NCBI GenBank assembly: GCA_036276695.1
Contig: DASUOI010000035.1
Coordinates: 1-25,935 of the forward strand
Source: JANWLD01 sp036276695
GTDB taxonomy: Bacteria > Patescibacteriota > Saccharimonadia > Saccharimonadales > 2-12-FULL-41-12
DNA length: 25,935 nt
Direction: 5' to 3'
The position numbers and the translations under genes are program-made. The notes under the pieces are model-generated. The model had not been told where the DNA came from. It made no database searches and saw only the letters and a program-made list of their open reading frames with translations. Positions within the stretch are counted from its first letter, which is position 1. Every line of letters starts with the position of its first letter. Below are positions 14,197 to 22,208 of this stretch, in pieces.

Positions 14197-15087
14197 TTAA
14201 TAAACACCCACGTGCCAGTGACCGTCATCTGCTCCGGTATGGGCAGCGTCATCTCCGGGTCCTCTAAGTTCTAGCCCTTTATTCTTCGGCGTAACCCTGC
14301 GTATTATCGGGAACATTGACTTATTTCGGGGAGCTTTGCCATTAAATCTCCTTAAGTCTGCGGCATCTCCGTCCCAGTGATGAGAAGTCGGCACATGAGG
14401 ACCACTGGTAAAATGCCATATATTAAACTTTTTAATCTTAGAAGCTTTGTATAGGACTTTTAATAAAGTCTTGTCCAGTTTAGGACAGGCGCTTGGTTTT
14501 TGTTCCGCCTTAGAACATTGCCCTTTTCTTGCCTGATAGAGGTCTTTCTTAGCCTGCGCCGTGGCACTAATCCGTCCTTTTTTCCCTCTTCTAAGCTCAT
14601 TAATAATTTTTGTTGCCCAGTGCCTTCTAGTTCTCTTTTCGGGAACTTCAAGCAGTCTTGGACCATTATGCCTGCTCCCTCTGTCGGGACGATTGGGTTG
14701 ACTCGTATTGTCATTGCCATTGTTATTTCTCCCTCCACGATCAGGATTTGTAGACCCAGGGTCTTCAGGTTGCGAGCCTGAACTAGGTTCGTCTGTGTTT
14801 GTAGCACAGGTAGTTTCGGTGGTGGTCGTACTACCATCAGGTGAAGTTGTGGTTGTAGTAGTACACTCCATAGCAGGTGCCCCATATGCTGTGTCTGGTG
14901 TAAACACAGCTTCCCTTGCAAAATTAGCTCCTGCTAACGCAAGAACGCTGCCTGTAAGAGCAAGAGCTTTATTCAGGTTGCCAGGCAATTTCAAGTGTCT
15001 GCCTGTTGATTCCTGCGGTACTACTACAGGACTTTCAGGCGGGTTACCTGCCCGCATTTCTGGCGAAACCATTATTTCTCCACTCAT
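14197..15087 (-). CDS. exported M15-like (DD-peptidase/Hedgehog fold) putative peptidoglycan peptidase
   Basis: 296 residues. A long n-region (1-39) precedes a hydrophobic stretch (40-56) and a possible signal cleavage after AYGAPA (72). Then follow a Thr-rich segment with SPDGS, a disordered Asn/Asp/Arg-rich linker (about 95-145) and a C-terminal domain. The last has SHHWDGDAADL (235-245) and GHWHV (289-293). These match the SxHxxGxAxD and HxH zinc-ligand motifs of M15-type D,D-peptidases and relatives. The residue where M15 enzymes carry the catalytic Glu, three before the His, is Asp here (DDGH), so activity is not assured. It has its own TTGACA promoter. AAGGA lies 14 nt before the ATG, a long spacing. 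It could trim self or host peptidoglycan. Confidence 0.78.
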   Translation of the reverse strand: MSGEIMVSPEMRAGNPPESPVVVPQESTGRHLKLPGNLNKALALTGSVLALAGANFAREAVFTPDTAYGAPAMECTTTTTTSPDGSTTTTETTCATNTDEPSSGSQPEDPGSTNPDRGGRNNNGNDNTSQPNRPDRGSRHNGPRLLEVPEKRTRRHWATKIINELRRGKKGRISATAQAKKDLYQARKGQCSKAEQKPSACPKLDKTLLKVLYKASKIKKFNIWHFTSGPHVPTSHHWDGDAADLRRFNGKAPRNKSMFPIIRRVTPKNKGLELRGPGDDAAHTGADDGHWHVGVY

Positions 15088-15120
15088 GAAATAAGCACAC
15101 TTCCTTAATTAACTTCATAT

Positions 15121-15149
15121 AAAATAACATAAACATTATAAAATGTCAA
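15121..15149 (-). promoter_or_regulatory. promoter of the M15-like gene
   Basis: Minus strand: perfect TTGACA (15144-15149), 17-nt spacer ending TGT, TATTTT (15121-15126). Start near 15114, leader about 27 nt. Confidence 0.65.
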
Positions 15150-15167
15150 TATTCTTGTATGGCGTTG

Positions 15168-16112
15168 TTATAGGCCTAGGCGACGAGTGATTGCAGAGTA
15201 TGCAAAGCTGGCTAGAGAACTAACACCTATGAATGTGGCGACTACTGCACCAGGACCAGTGTTAGGAAGTTCTGCAGGCTTGGTTTCCACTACTACGGGC
15301 GCGGGCTGTTCAGGCTTCGGGGGTTTAGGCTGCTTATAAATTACAGTGGCTGGCATGAAGGCTGGCTTCTCGGGTTCTTCTTCAGGCTCCTCAGGTTCAG
15401 GTTCTGGCTCTTCAATCTGCGTGCTGCCGCATGTAGCTTCAATCTTACCCTTGGCCTGGGCAATTGCTTTGGCCTTGGCACTATCTTTTAGCTGTATCTC
15501 AAGGTTATTGGTATTGCCTTGGGCTGATACCAGCATTTGGCGGGTAATCTTAATCTTGGCCACGGCTAAACCGGCTGCCTGAGCGGTTAGTTTAGAGCCG
15601 TCAGGGCAGACTATTTCTTCTTTAAGGTTTACGGAAGCTCGGGCGGTTGCGGTCATGTTCATATTATTAAAATTCCGCACCATGACGACAGGACCGTTTA
15701 CTACCTCGCCGGGAGGGTTGCCATGAGGCTTATAGGGGTTGCCGCAATTACGTCCGGTCTGGCCGCCTTTTACTTTGATCCAGCCGGTTGGAGAATTAGC
15801 GCTCCGGCAAATTTTGGCATTTGCTGGGTCATGAAACCACTTCAGGCTTCCGTCTACGCTGCGACCAGAGTTATAGCCGCCTTGTACCCATTGGCATTTT
15901 TTGTACTTGACGCCGTTATACATCTTCACATCTTCCAAAATAGTGCCTTTGTAATTAAGGCCGGACACGCTTACATCTTCAGCTGTGACAGTGTAAGGCT
16001 CATTAGCCTTTGCCCCTTGGGAGCTGAGGCTTAAAGCTAGCGCAACGGCAAGCGCAACCAGGCCTATAATTAGCCTTTTATTCATTGCATATATTTTCTT
16101 TGCTAGCTCCAT
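15168..16112 (-). CDS. LPNTG-anchored surface protein carrying the shared Cys-flanked module
   Basis: 314 residues from ATG 16112. That start is favoured over the GTG at 16145 because AAGGAGG (16121-16127) sits 8 nt before it. Signal peptide 1-36 (cut at AKA|NE). Residues 40-110 have several Cys and aromatic residues (KKCQWVQGGYNSG). Residues 111-229 repeat the module of the 513-residue protein: WIKVKGG...NCGN, NPPG, TATARA, VCPDGS (168-173), KITRQML, TCG. A Glu/Pro linker (233-280) is followed by LPNTG (282-286), a hydrophobic tail and ITRRLGL. Probably sortase-anchored to the wall; role unknown, adhesion or host contact would fit. The promoter is TTGACG-18-TGG-TATATT. Confidence 0.85.
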   Translation of the reverse strand: MELAKKIYAMNKRLIIGLVALAVALALSLSSQGAKANEPYTVTAEDVSVSGLNYKGTILEDVKMYNGVKYKKCQWVQGGYNSGRSVDGSLKWFHDPANAKICRSANSPTGWIKVKGGQTGRNCGNPYKPHGNPPGEVVNGPVVMVRNFNNMNMTATARASVNLKEEIVCPDGSKLTAQAAGLAVAKIKITRQMLVSAQGNTNNLEIQLKDSAKAKAIAQAKGKIEATCGSTQIEEPEPEPEEPEEEPEKPAFMPATVIYKQPKPPKPEQPAPVVVETKPAELPNTGPGAVVATFIGVSSLASFAYSAITRRLGL

Positions 16113-16120
16113 CTCACTGC

Positions 16121-16127
16121 CCTCCTT
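16121..16127 (-). promoter_or_regulatory. Shine-Dalgarno deciding the start of the 314-residue LPNTG protein
   Basis: AAGGAGG on the minus strand, 8 nt before ATG 16112. It makes the longer GTG (16145) reading frame unlikely. Confidence 0.7.
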
Positions 16128-16168
16128 GCGGCGCCTTGTCTCCACCCAAGGTTTATAAATGTATTATT

Positions 16169-16198
16169 AATATACCAATAAGTGTTATTTTCCGTCAA
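16169..16198 (-). promoter_or_regulatory. promoter of the 314-residue LPNTG protein
   Basis: Minus strand: TTGACG (16193-16198), 18-nt spacer ending TGG, TATATT (16169-16174). Predicted leader about 50 nt with a strong SD. Confidence 0.7.
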
Positions 16199-16243
16199 TA
16201 TGATTTTATAATATGCTTATGCTAATAAAGCAAAAAGGCGTTT

Positions 16244-18430
16244 TTAGTGTTTTTTTGCAGCATGTTTCTTTTTGTCAAAACAAAAGCCGAAAGTGCTGCC
16301 TTTATTTTCCTGGCTTTCGAATAGGAGATGCCCTCCTTGAGCGTCTATAACTTTCTTAGCCATAAACAAGCCTAGCCCGGTGCCATCAGGCCTGGCTTTG
16401 CGGGCATTTGAGGCCCTATAAAACTTGGTGAACAGATGCGGGATGTCTTTTTTGGGTATACCTAAGCCGTTGTCTATTATTTTGAAGTATACGTTGCTTT
16501 TGTCTTCGGTCAGTTCCACCTTTATCGTGCCTCCGCTAGGAGTGTAATATATCGCGTTATCGGCAAAATTCATGATAACCTGGCGTATTTTTGTTTCATC
16601 CAGCGCTAAAGTCGGGAAATTCTTCGGCTTTTCATACTCAATCTCCACCTTCTTCGCTTTGGCGGTCTCTCTAAGCTGGCCGATTTCGCCTTCTATAACC
16701 TCTGCCAAATTAGTAGGAGTGGCTTCTATAATAAATTTTCCGGTCTTAAGCCTGGAAACATTTAGTAGGTCGGCGATAAGGTAAACCATCCTTTGCGAGC
16801 TAACGAAAGCCTGGTTAAGAAGTTCTCTCTGTTGTTTGCTGATTTTGCCTGCATCGCCCTCTAAAACCATGCTCATATATCCTTTCACGCTAGTTAGAGG
16901 TGTCCTTAACTGGTGCGAGGCCATGCTGATGAATTCATCTTTAGTCTCGTCAAGTTCACGGAGCTTTTTGTTGGTCCTCTGCAGTTTAGCTGTAGCGGTA
17001 TTTACTTCCGCTTGCAGTTTAGCGGCAAATCCTTGGATTTCTTCAAATCTTAAAGCGTTTTCAATAGCGATAAGAAGCTCGTCTGAAATAATGTCGATAG
17101 TATGCACGTCTTGCTTGCTGTATACATTCCCGCTTTTTTTGGTACCGATTATAAGGTGGGCTATAGGCTCGGTTGGCTGATCTTCGCTTGGTATCAGCCT
17201 GGATATTACACCTATATTCTTACTGGAAAGTAAGTTTTTCAGCTTACTGTCGCCAGAGCCAAGCTGATCTGTAATAAGGACTCTTTTGCTTGAATGGCTT
17301 AGACTATCTAATATATATTCCGTCTCTGTTTTATCCAGATCAATAAACCCCACCCCAATAATCTTGTGAGGGGTAGTGGGCGTAGAAAGTACCTCTATAA
17401 AGCAATGTTCGCTTTTTAAATTCTCCTGGATTACTTTAGTAGTGTGTCGAAGCAGAACGCCAAGCTCGATATTACCTACTATGGCCGAATTCAGCTCATC
17501 TAAAAACTCTTCCGGGTCATAAGCGTCCCTGTAGAATATGCGGTTAGTTAATTTGTCGAAGAATTTCTTAGTTGGAACATACAATAGAGCGCTTATAAGG
17601 GCGAGGATTATGTAGGAAGCTCTTTCTGCGCTGTCGATCTTGTTATCAGAAATAAAGACAGACGACAAAAGGAAGATAGCTCCCCCGTAAATTAAGCCAA
17701 TGGACCCGAGGGATAAGATGTATGCCACGCTTCTGGCTACCGCACGCTTTATGTCAAACAGATGGTGTTTCACTATCGCATAAGCTATCAACGTAGAAAA
17801 TGCCAGAGGATATATAGGCGCAAAAGGCACAAATACTTTTATATTTAGCAAAGCGGGGAGGAGAAAATTAGAAATAGGAGCTATGAATAGTAAGATTCCA
17901 CTAGCTGAAATAACGAATCGAAACTGGTCTCTTGTTAAGCCCCGGGAATGTTTGTGTTTATAAAGCAAAATACGAATGCCTATCATTATTGAAGTTATAG
18001 TATGGAGCATGAACAGTCCTATCAATGGGCTCGGATTCAGTACAATGGATGCATTCTCTTCCGTATAGCTAGTGAAATAACCCGGAAATATACCAGCCAG
18101 AAAGACTATCAAGCTAAAGAAAATATATCTATGGATTAGCTTATTAGATAAGTTCGGTCTATTGTCGGGAAATCTGTTAGCAAATAAGACGAAGAATGTA
18201 TGCTGTAATACGACAAATAATAATATAGACTCTACGGCTATAAACTCAGAATTTGGAGCAGATACTACTGTTGATAGAAAATTAGCAGTACTTAGCCCTA
18301 TTAAGGCAGTTATGAGCATAGCGAACGCCCTGTTCATAGCACTGCTCGGATTCTTAAGCAGTAATACAAGACCAATACCTATATTGGCCAAGCTAGCTGC
18401 AACTAGAATAAAAACATCAATTAAATTCAT
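16244..18430 (-). CDS. multi-pass membrane sensor histidine kinase
   Basis: 728-residue sensor kinase. Residues 1-300 hold about eight to nine hydrophobic helices, a 7TM-type input region like other membrane-sensing kinases. A GAF-like cytosolic domain (about 315-460), a coiled-coil (about 465-497) and the catalytic core follow. The core has the H box SMASHQLRTPLTSVKGY with His506, N box VIMNFADNAIYYTP, G1 DNGLGIP, F box FTKFYRAS and G2 DGTGLGLFMAKKV. The C-terminus is Lys/His-rich. No response regulator is adjacent; the nearest is the single-domain one at 24704. It lies 51 nt after the nitroreductase gene on the same strand and could be co-transcribed with that cluster. No SD is visible. Confidence 0.95.
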   Translation of the reverse strand: MNLIDVFILVAASLANIGIGLVLLLKNPSSAMNRAFAMLITALIGLSTANFLSTVVSAPNSEFIAVESILLFVVLQHTFFVLFANRFPDNRPNLSNKLIHRYIFFSLIVFLAGIFPGYFTSYTEENASIVLNPSPLIGLFMLHTITSIMIGIRILLYKHKHSRGLTRDQFRFVISASGILLFIAPISNFLLPALLNIKVFVPFAPIYPLAFSTLIAYAIVKHHLFDIKRAVARSVAYILSLGSIGLIYGGAIFLLSSVFISDNKIDSAERASYIILALISALLYVPTKKFFDKLTNRIFYRDAYDPEEFLDELNSAIVGNIELGVLLRHTTKVIQENLKSEHCFIEVLSTPTTPHKIIGVGFIDLDKTETEYILDSLSHSSKRVLITDQLGSGDSKLKNLLSSKNIGVISRLIPSEDQPTEPIAHLIIGTKKSGNVYSKQDVHTIDIISDELLIAIENALRFEEIQGFAAKLQAEVNTATAKLQRTNKKLRELDETKDEFISMASHQLRTPLTSVKGYMSMVLEGDAGKISKQQRELLNQAFVSSQRMVYLIADLLNVSRLKTGKFIIEATPTNLAEVIEGEIGQLRETAKAKKVEIEYEKPKNFPTLALDETKIRQVIMNFADNAIYYTPSGGTIKVELTEDKSNVYFKIIDNGLGIPKKDIPHLFTKFYRASNARKARPDGTGLGLFMAKKVIDAQGGHLLFESQENKGSTFGFCFDKKKHAAKKH

Positions 18431-18481
18431 GTAAAATGTTTATGTTTTTAGCTTACACCAGTAAGGCTTAATATTGATAAT

Positions 18482-19528
18482 CTAAGATGTTAAAACTTTA
18501 CCTAACTTCTTACGTGCGCTATAAGGAAGTTTATCTTTAGGTTTGCCAATGCAAAAAAGCAGCTGCGGTATTGTATTTTTATTTTTGGGCGGGGTTAATT
18601 GTGATACTTTGTTTCTTAAATCCCCCATCTCAATCGCGGCGGCATAAATGCTTGAACTTATACCCAATCCGGTTAACTTAACCATCACTTCTTGCATCAG
18701 CATCCCGGCTTTTAGCCATCCTTCTTTAGTATCTACGGAATAAAGTATCGCTACGGTTGGGGCTGATATAAAACTCCTATAGTTGATAGCGCTCAAACGT
18801 TCGCCTATGTCTTTGCGCTTCATTACCTTTGGGATGACTACGGATTTGGGAAAATTCATACGCAGAGAATATCCATGAAGCCCGTGCTTTTTAATGCTCA
18901 AATTATGGTTAATGTATGAGCTTATTTCACGACGGAATTCTCGTGAAGCATAGGCCATACGGAGGCCTCTTGCCGTTAGCTTCGCGAGTTCTTGAATAGT
19001 AGTCTTGTCGGTGACAAGCTGAACATCAACGTCTGGACCGGAGGCGGCAATGATGTCCTTAACTTCTGAGGATTTATTTAGAATAGGCTGAAAATACCCT
19101 CTGTAATTTTGCCTGTCTTTAATATTATGAAGCAGCTTTTTATTTATCTTAGAATTTGGCTTTAAATCCTTATATATCACGGTAGATATAGGTAAGTTAT
19201 CGGTTATTTTGACTGCATGTTTTATTTGATAATCAATGCCATATGCCTGGCTGGCAAGCTCTATGTTTTTAATTAATGCTCCGAGGCTCATGTATAAGTC
19301 ACGGCCTGACGGATCAGCTTGGGGGATTTTTTTCGAGTGATCAGCAAAAATTTTTACTGTGTTGTCTTTAACTTCTATCTTCCATGGCTGGGTATTATGT
19401 GTGGATGGAGCAAGAACGCCATATTCTAGGATATGATGTATCTTCTTCTGGTCGTCCTGGTAGTGGTGTATTGACTTCTTAGATAACCTCTGGCGATGCC
19501 TCCTATGAGTGTGTTTAGGACCAATCAC
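18482..19528 (-). CDS. Acg-type FMN nitroreductase-family oxidoreductase
   Basis: 348 residues. APSTHNTQPWKI near residue 40 is the hallmark of the Acg-like branch of the nitroreductase fold. Supporting segments are ADPSGRDLYMSLGALIKNIE, KDRQNYRGYF, a second half with GLGISSSIYAAAIEMGDLR, and PQLLFCIGKP near the end. It probably binds FMN; reactions in this branch range from nitroreduction to dehydrogenation, and some members may just sequester flavin. The GTG start overlaps the ThiF stop (GTGA), with AAGGA about 6 nt upstream, so the two are made together. In mycobacterial Rv1355c-type proteins the same pair of domains is fused in one chain; here they are separate. Confidence 0.88.
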   Translation of the reverse strand: MIGPKHTHRRHRQRLSKKSIHHYQDDQKKIHHILEYGVLAPSTHNTQPWKIEVKDNTVKIFADHSKKIPQADPSGRDLYMSLGALIKNIELASQAYGIDYQIKHAVKITDNLPISTVIYKDLKPNSKINKKLLHNIKDRQNYRGYFQPILNKSSEVKDIIAASGPDVDVQLVTDKTTIQELAKLTARGLRMAYASREFRREISSYINHNLSIKKHGLHGYSLRMNFPKSVVIPKVMKRKDIGERLSAINYRSFISAPTVAILYSVDTKEGWLKAGMLMQEVMVKLTGLGISSSIYAAAIEMGDLRNKVSQLTPPKNKNTIPQLLFCIGKPKDKLPYSARKKLGKVLTS

Positions 19529-20637
19529 TGTTTTCCTTTCAGCAGTTCCTGGAGTATTTGTGTTCGTTCACTATTGTCAGAAAATTCGTCGGTGGCTATA
19601 TCAAATAATTTATCAAATTGTATAAAATATCGTCCTGCTTTAACAGGTTTGCCTAAAAGTATATTTTTAGCCAAATAAGCCGCGAAGCCTCCGTCTACGG
19701 CAACAGTACTATAAAGTTGCGGCCGGCCTACCAGACTTTTGCCGATTTGAGTCACCGAGCGAAGAGCGTTAGTCGGTATGTACTGAGACCCAACTAGCTG
19801 TACAGCGTACCGTTTTTCATCTTCTTTCGTAATATCTTTAGATAGAATTGTATGCTCCTGGTCACTGCTTAAAATACCGTTAAATATACGCTGGGATTCA
19901 TCTAAATCGTACCTTTCAATATCAACAAGCATATTGTCGCCAAGATTAGTAAACATGATAAGCGGTATTTTGTATTTTTTAGCATGCAGTCTTAGCTGTA
20001 CCTTCATTTTAAAATCATCTATTTCGTCAACGACTAGATCAAGATCGGGAGAAGTGAAAAAATCATCAATATTACCAGCGTCTACTCCCTCTTCAAAAAC
20101 ATGGACTTCAGCAAAAGGATCAAGTTCATATATATGACGAGCAGCCAGTTCGGCTTTAGACTTTCCGACATTAATTAGGGATTCCCTAAGCCTGTTAAGG
20201 TTGCTGGTGTCGACTTCATCGTGATCGGCTATTTTTATCTCTCTGGATATTCCGGAATAAGCCAACCCTAGAGCAATTCCCGAGCCGACCGACATGCCAG
20301 CTATGCCCACGATGCTGCCAGCAAGTTTCTGCTGTTCTTCATCTTCAATAAGCTGCTTGTTACGGTTGGTCCTGAGAGCCATCAATTCTTTGGGTCCTAA
20401 GCAATGCAGAAGTTGCTTTGACCAAGGATAGAAGACCCATGCCGTGTTTTGCGTGTCAAAGGAAGAAACAAATTGTTTTAGGGCTTGTGCATTTTCTTCG
20501 CCGGGGTTTTGGATTTTAAAGAGTTCTTTAAGCTGCTTCTCAACAATATCTACTGGTTCATTTTTCCCAAGTTTACGAAATTCATCTACATCTTCCGGTC
20601 TATAGCTGTTCGGGAAAAGAATTTTTGGCTTGTTCAT
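19525..20637 (-). CDS. ThiF/E1-like adenylyltransferase of the Rv1355c type
   Basis: 370 residues from ATG 20637. The frame runs on to 20730 inside the upstream gene, but ATG 20637 lies 1 nt after that gene's stop. Residues 60-110 (TAWVFYPWSKQL, ALRTNRNKQLI) match the N-terminal extension of Rv1355c proteins as I recall them. The Rossmann core has GIAGMSVGSG (111-120), IADHDEVDTSNLNRL (136-150), GKSKAEL (158-164) and VVDEIDDFKMK (202-212). These are the ATP-binding Asp, Arg, Lys and Asp positions of E1/MoeB/ThiF enzymes. It has a single cysteine (79), before the core: no CxxC zinc pairs and no catalytic thioester Cys. It may therefore adenylate a carboxylate without sulfur or ubiquitin-like transfer. 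Substrate unknown. Confidence 0.85.
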   Translation of the reverse strand: MNKPKILFPNSYRPEDVDEFRKLGKNEPVDIVEKQLKELFKIQNPGEENAQALKQFVSSFDTQNTAWVFYPWSKQLLHCLGPKELMALRTNRNKQLIEDEEQQKLAGSIVGIAGMSVGSGIALGLAYSGISREIKIADHDEVDTSNLNRLRESLINVGKSKAELAARHIYELDPFAEVHVFEEGVDAGNIDDFFTSPDLDLVVDEIDDFKMKVQLRLHAKKYKIPLIMFTNLGDNMLVDIERYDLDESQRIFNGILSSDQEHTILSKDITKEDEKRYAVQLVGSQYIPTNALRSVTQIGKSLVGRPQLYSTVAVDGGFAAYLAKNILLGKPVKAGRYFIQFDKLFDIATDEFSDNSERTQILQELLKGKQ

Positions 20638-20638
20638 T

Positions 20639-22147
20639 TTATATAACCCACTTTTGTTTCGTCCCCGGCTTAAAGTAGTCAGGGTCTCCATTATCAAGTA
20701 AATATATGTGCGGTTGGAACTTTTCACCAATAATTTCTGCAGTTACTCTGTACTCTGAATTTTCTTCGCAAAGCTGTGTGTGAATATGCTTCTTTAGCTT
20801 GTCTTTTAGCGTTTTTTCCTCTTGGGTAGGCTTTTTTTCTATATAGATTTTAAATCTCTGGTTGCCGTTTTTATCATAGTCTACTTCCATGGTAAATTTA
20901 CCTGTTATATGTTTTTCAAATTCAACAGCCTGCAGTGCGCGGCGTACAGTATCCGGATAAATTAAAAATGCATAGTAGCTAACACTGAAGTCATCACGCT
21001 CATACACATAAACAAATGGTAAATTCCAAACAGTACTTTCTATTCCCTTTTCTTTTATAATCGCATCTATGTCATAGCCGCTTGCTCTGAGGCGCTTGTA
21101 CACCTCCTTTTTAGTAAGAACTCCTCCGTAATCTTTTAGGTCATAGCGGAACAGAGGAATCCCGCTATATGAGCTGCACAGAAGGTTCTTACCCTCTTGC
21201 TCAAAATAGAATAAACTTGGATCATATTGCGCTAAAGTCGGCTGACGTTTATCTTCCGGGAATAGAATACTCAATTTATCATCTTTTACTAATAATCTGC
21301 GGACTAAGATTGACAGAGGGGTCTCATGAGCCATGGTACCTAAATCAACTGTTCCGTAATGATTTAACGTAGAGCGCAAAGTGTTTTTGGCTCCTACTGT
21401 TTTTAGAATGTAATCCCTAAAAGTTTCACTGAAAGCCTCGGCAGAGAATATAAGACCGATATTATAATTTTTCCAATTCACTCCTTGTTCGCTACCTTGG
21501 TCTAGTATGTCTTTGAGATGAGGAGCATAGGCGGCGATGATTACTTGATCAAACTCATGACCAAGCTGCTTAACAGCATTTATTACTTCTTGCCTGTGTA
21601 TGCCCGGCGTAATTATGCTCAAAGGATATCCTTTTTCTGCGACCTGTCTGATAGATTCATAGGTGAAGACACCGCCAATCCACGCCCCCATTGGAAAAGC
21701 ATCTATATATAAAGTGGATTTATTTTGGATATTAAAATTTGCCCTAAGATAGAGTTCTGTTGTTATAGCAAGAAATTTATCCTGCGTATCCGTCCTTGGA
21801 AAATAATACGGCTCCCCTGTCGAGCCCGATGTGGTACTGACAACCCAGCTTTGTTCGGCAAACTTACCTTCCCAGCATAAATCAGGACGGGAATAAGCTC
21901 TTAAATAATTATTCTTGTCTAATGCCGGGACGGAAGAGAAGTCTTTAAAGCCCTTTATGTCAGCAGTGTTAATTCCTTGTTTTTTTAAGAATTTTTTATA
22001 GGCCGGAACATCGCGCGCCATAGAGTGAAACAGGCGAAGAGCCCTCTTTTGACCGCTCTTGATCCAGTGTTCTTCTTTTTTTGATTGCAGGTTATTGTGT
22101 AAAACTTCTGCATTCTTGTAGCCGCGCGGCAGTGATAATTGAGTCAT
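20639..22147 (-). CDS. PaaK/CapK-like adenylate-forming enzyme
   Basis: 502-residue member of the phenylacetate-CoA ligase-like branch of the ANL superfamily; it would activate a carboxylic acid with ATP as an acyl-adenylate, then perhaps pass it to CoA or another acceptor. Motifs: FKDFSSVPALDKNNYL (entry motif), the phosphate loop STTSGSTGEPYYFP near 107-120, IFSAEAFSETFRDYI, the active-site NHYGTVDLGTMAHETP, and GIPLFRYDLKDYGG. A C-terminal lid follows with GEKFQPHIYLLD. LuxE-like acyl-protein synthetases share this fold. AAGG lies about 7 nt before the ATG. It sits 61 nt after the monooxygenase gene, with a possible internal -10 (TGA-TAAAAT). The acid substrate cannot be read from sequence. 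Confidence 0.88.
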   Translation of the reverse strand: MTQLSLPRGYKNAEVLHNNLQSKKEEHWIKSGQKRALRLFHSMARDVPAYKKFLKKQGINTADIKGFKDFSSVPALDKNNYLRAYSRPDLCWEGKFAEQSWVVSTTSGSTGEPYYFPRTDTQDKFLAITTELYLRANFNIQNKSTLYIDAFPMGAWIGGVFTYESIRQVAEKGYPLSIITPGIHRQEVINAVKQLGHEFDQVIIAAYAPHLKDILDQGSEQGVNWKNYNIGLIFSAEAFSETFRDYILKTVGAKNTLRSTLNHYGTVDLGTMAHETPLSILVRRLLVKDDKLSILFPEDKRQPTLAQYDPSLFYFEQEGKNLLCSSYSGIPLFRYDLKDYGGVLTKKEVYKRLRASGYDIDAIIKEKGIESTVWNLPFVYVYERDDFSVSYYAFLIYPDTVRRALQAVEFEKHITGKFTMEVDYDKNGNQRFKIYIEKKPTQEEKTLKDKLKKHIHTQLCEENSEYRVTAEIIGEKFQPHIYLLDNGDPDYFKPGTKQKWVI

Positions 22148-22208
22148 GTTTTACCTTTTCTTATCAGTAATTTTATCATCTCGGCACATTGGACCTAATT
22201 AATGTTTA

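Noticed and set aside
14460..14921. 153-codon minus-strand frame inside the M15-like gene
   Set aside because: Shadow frame; the other frame has signal peptide, linker and zinc-ligand motifs and its own promoter and start.
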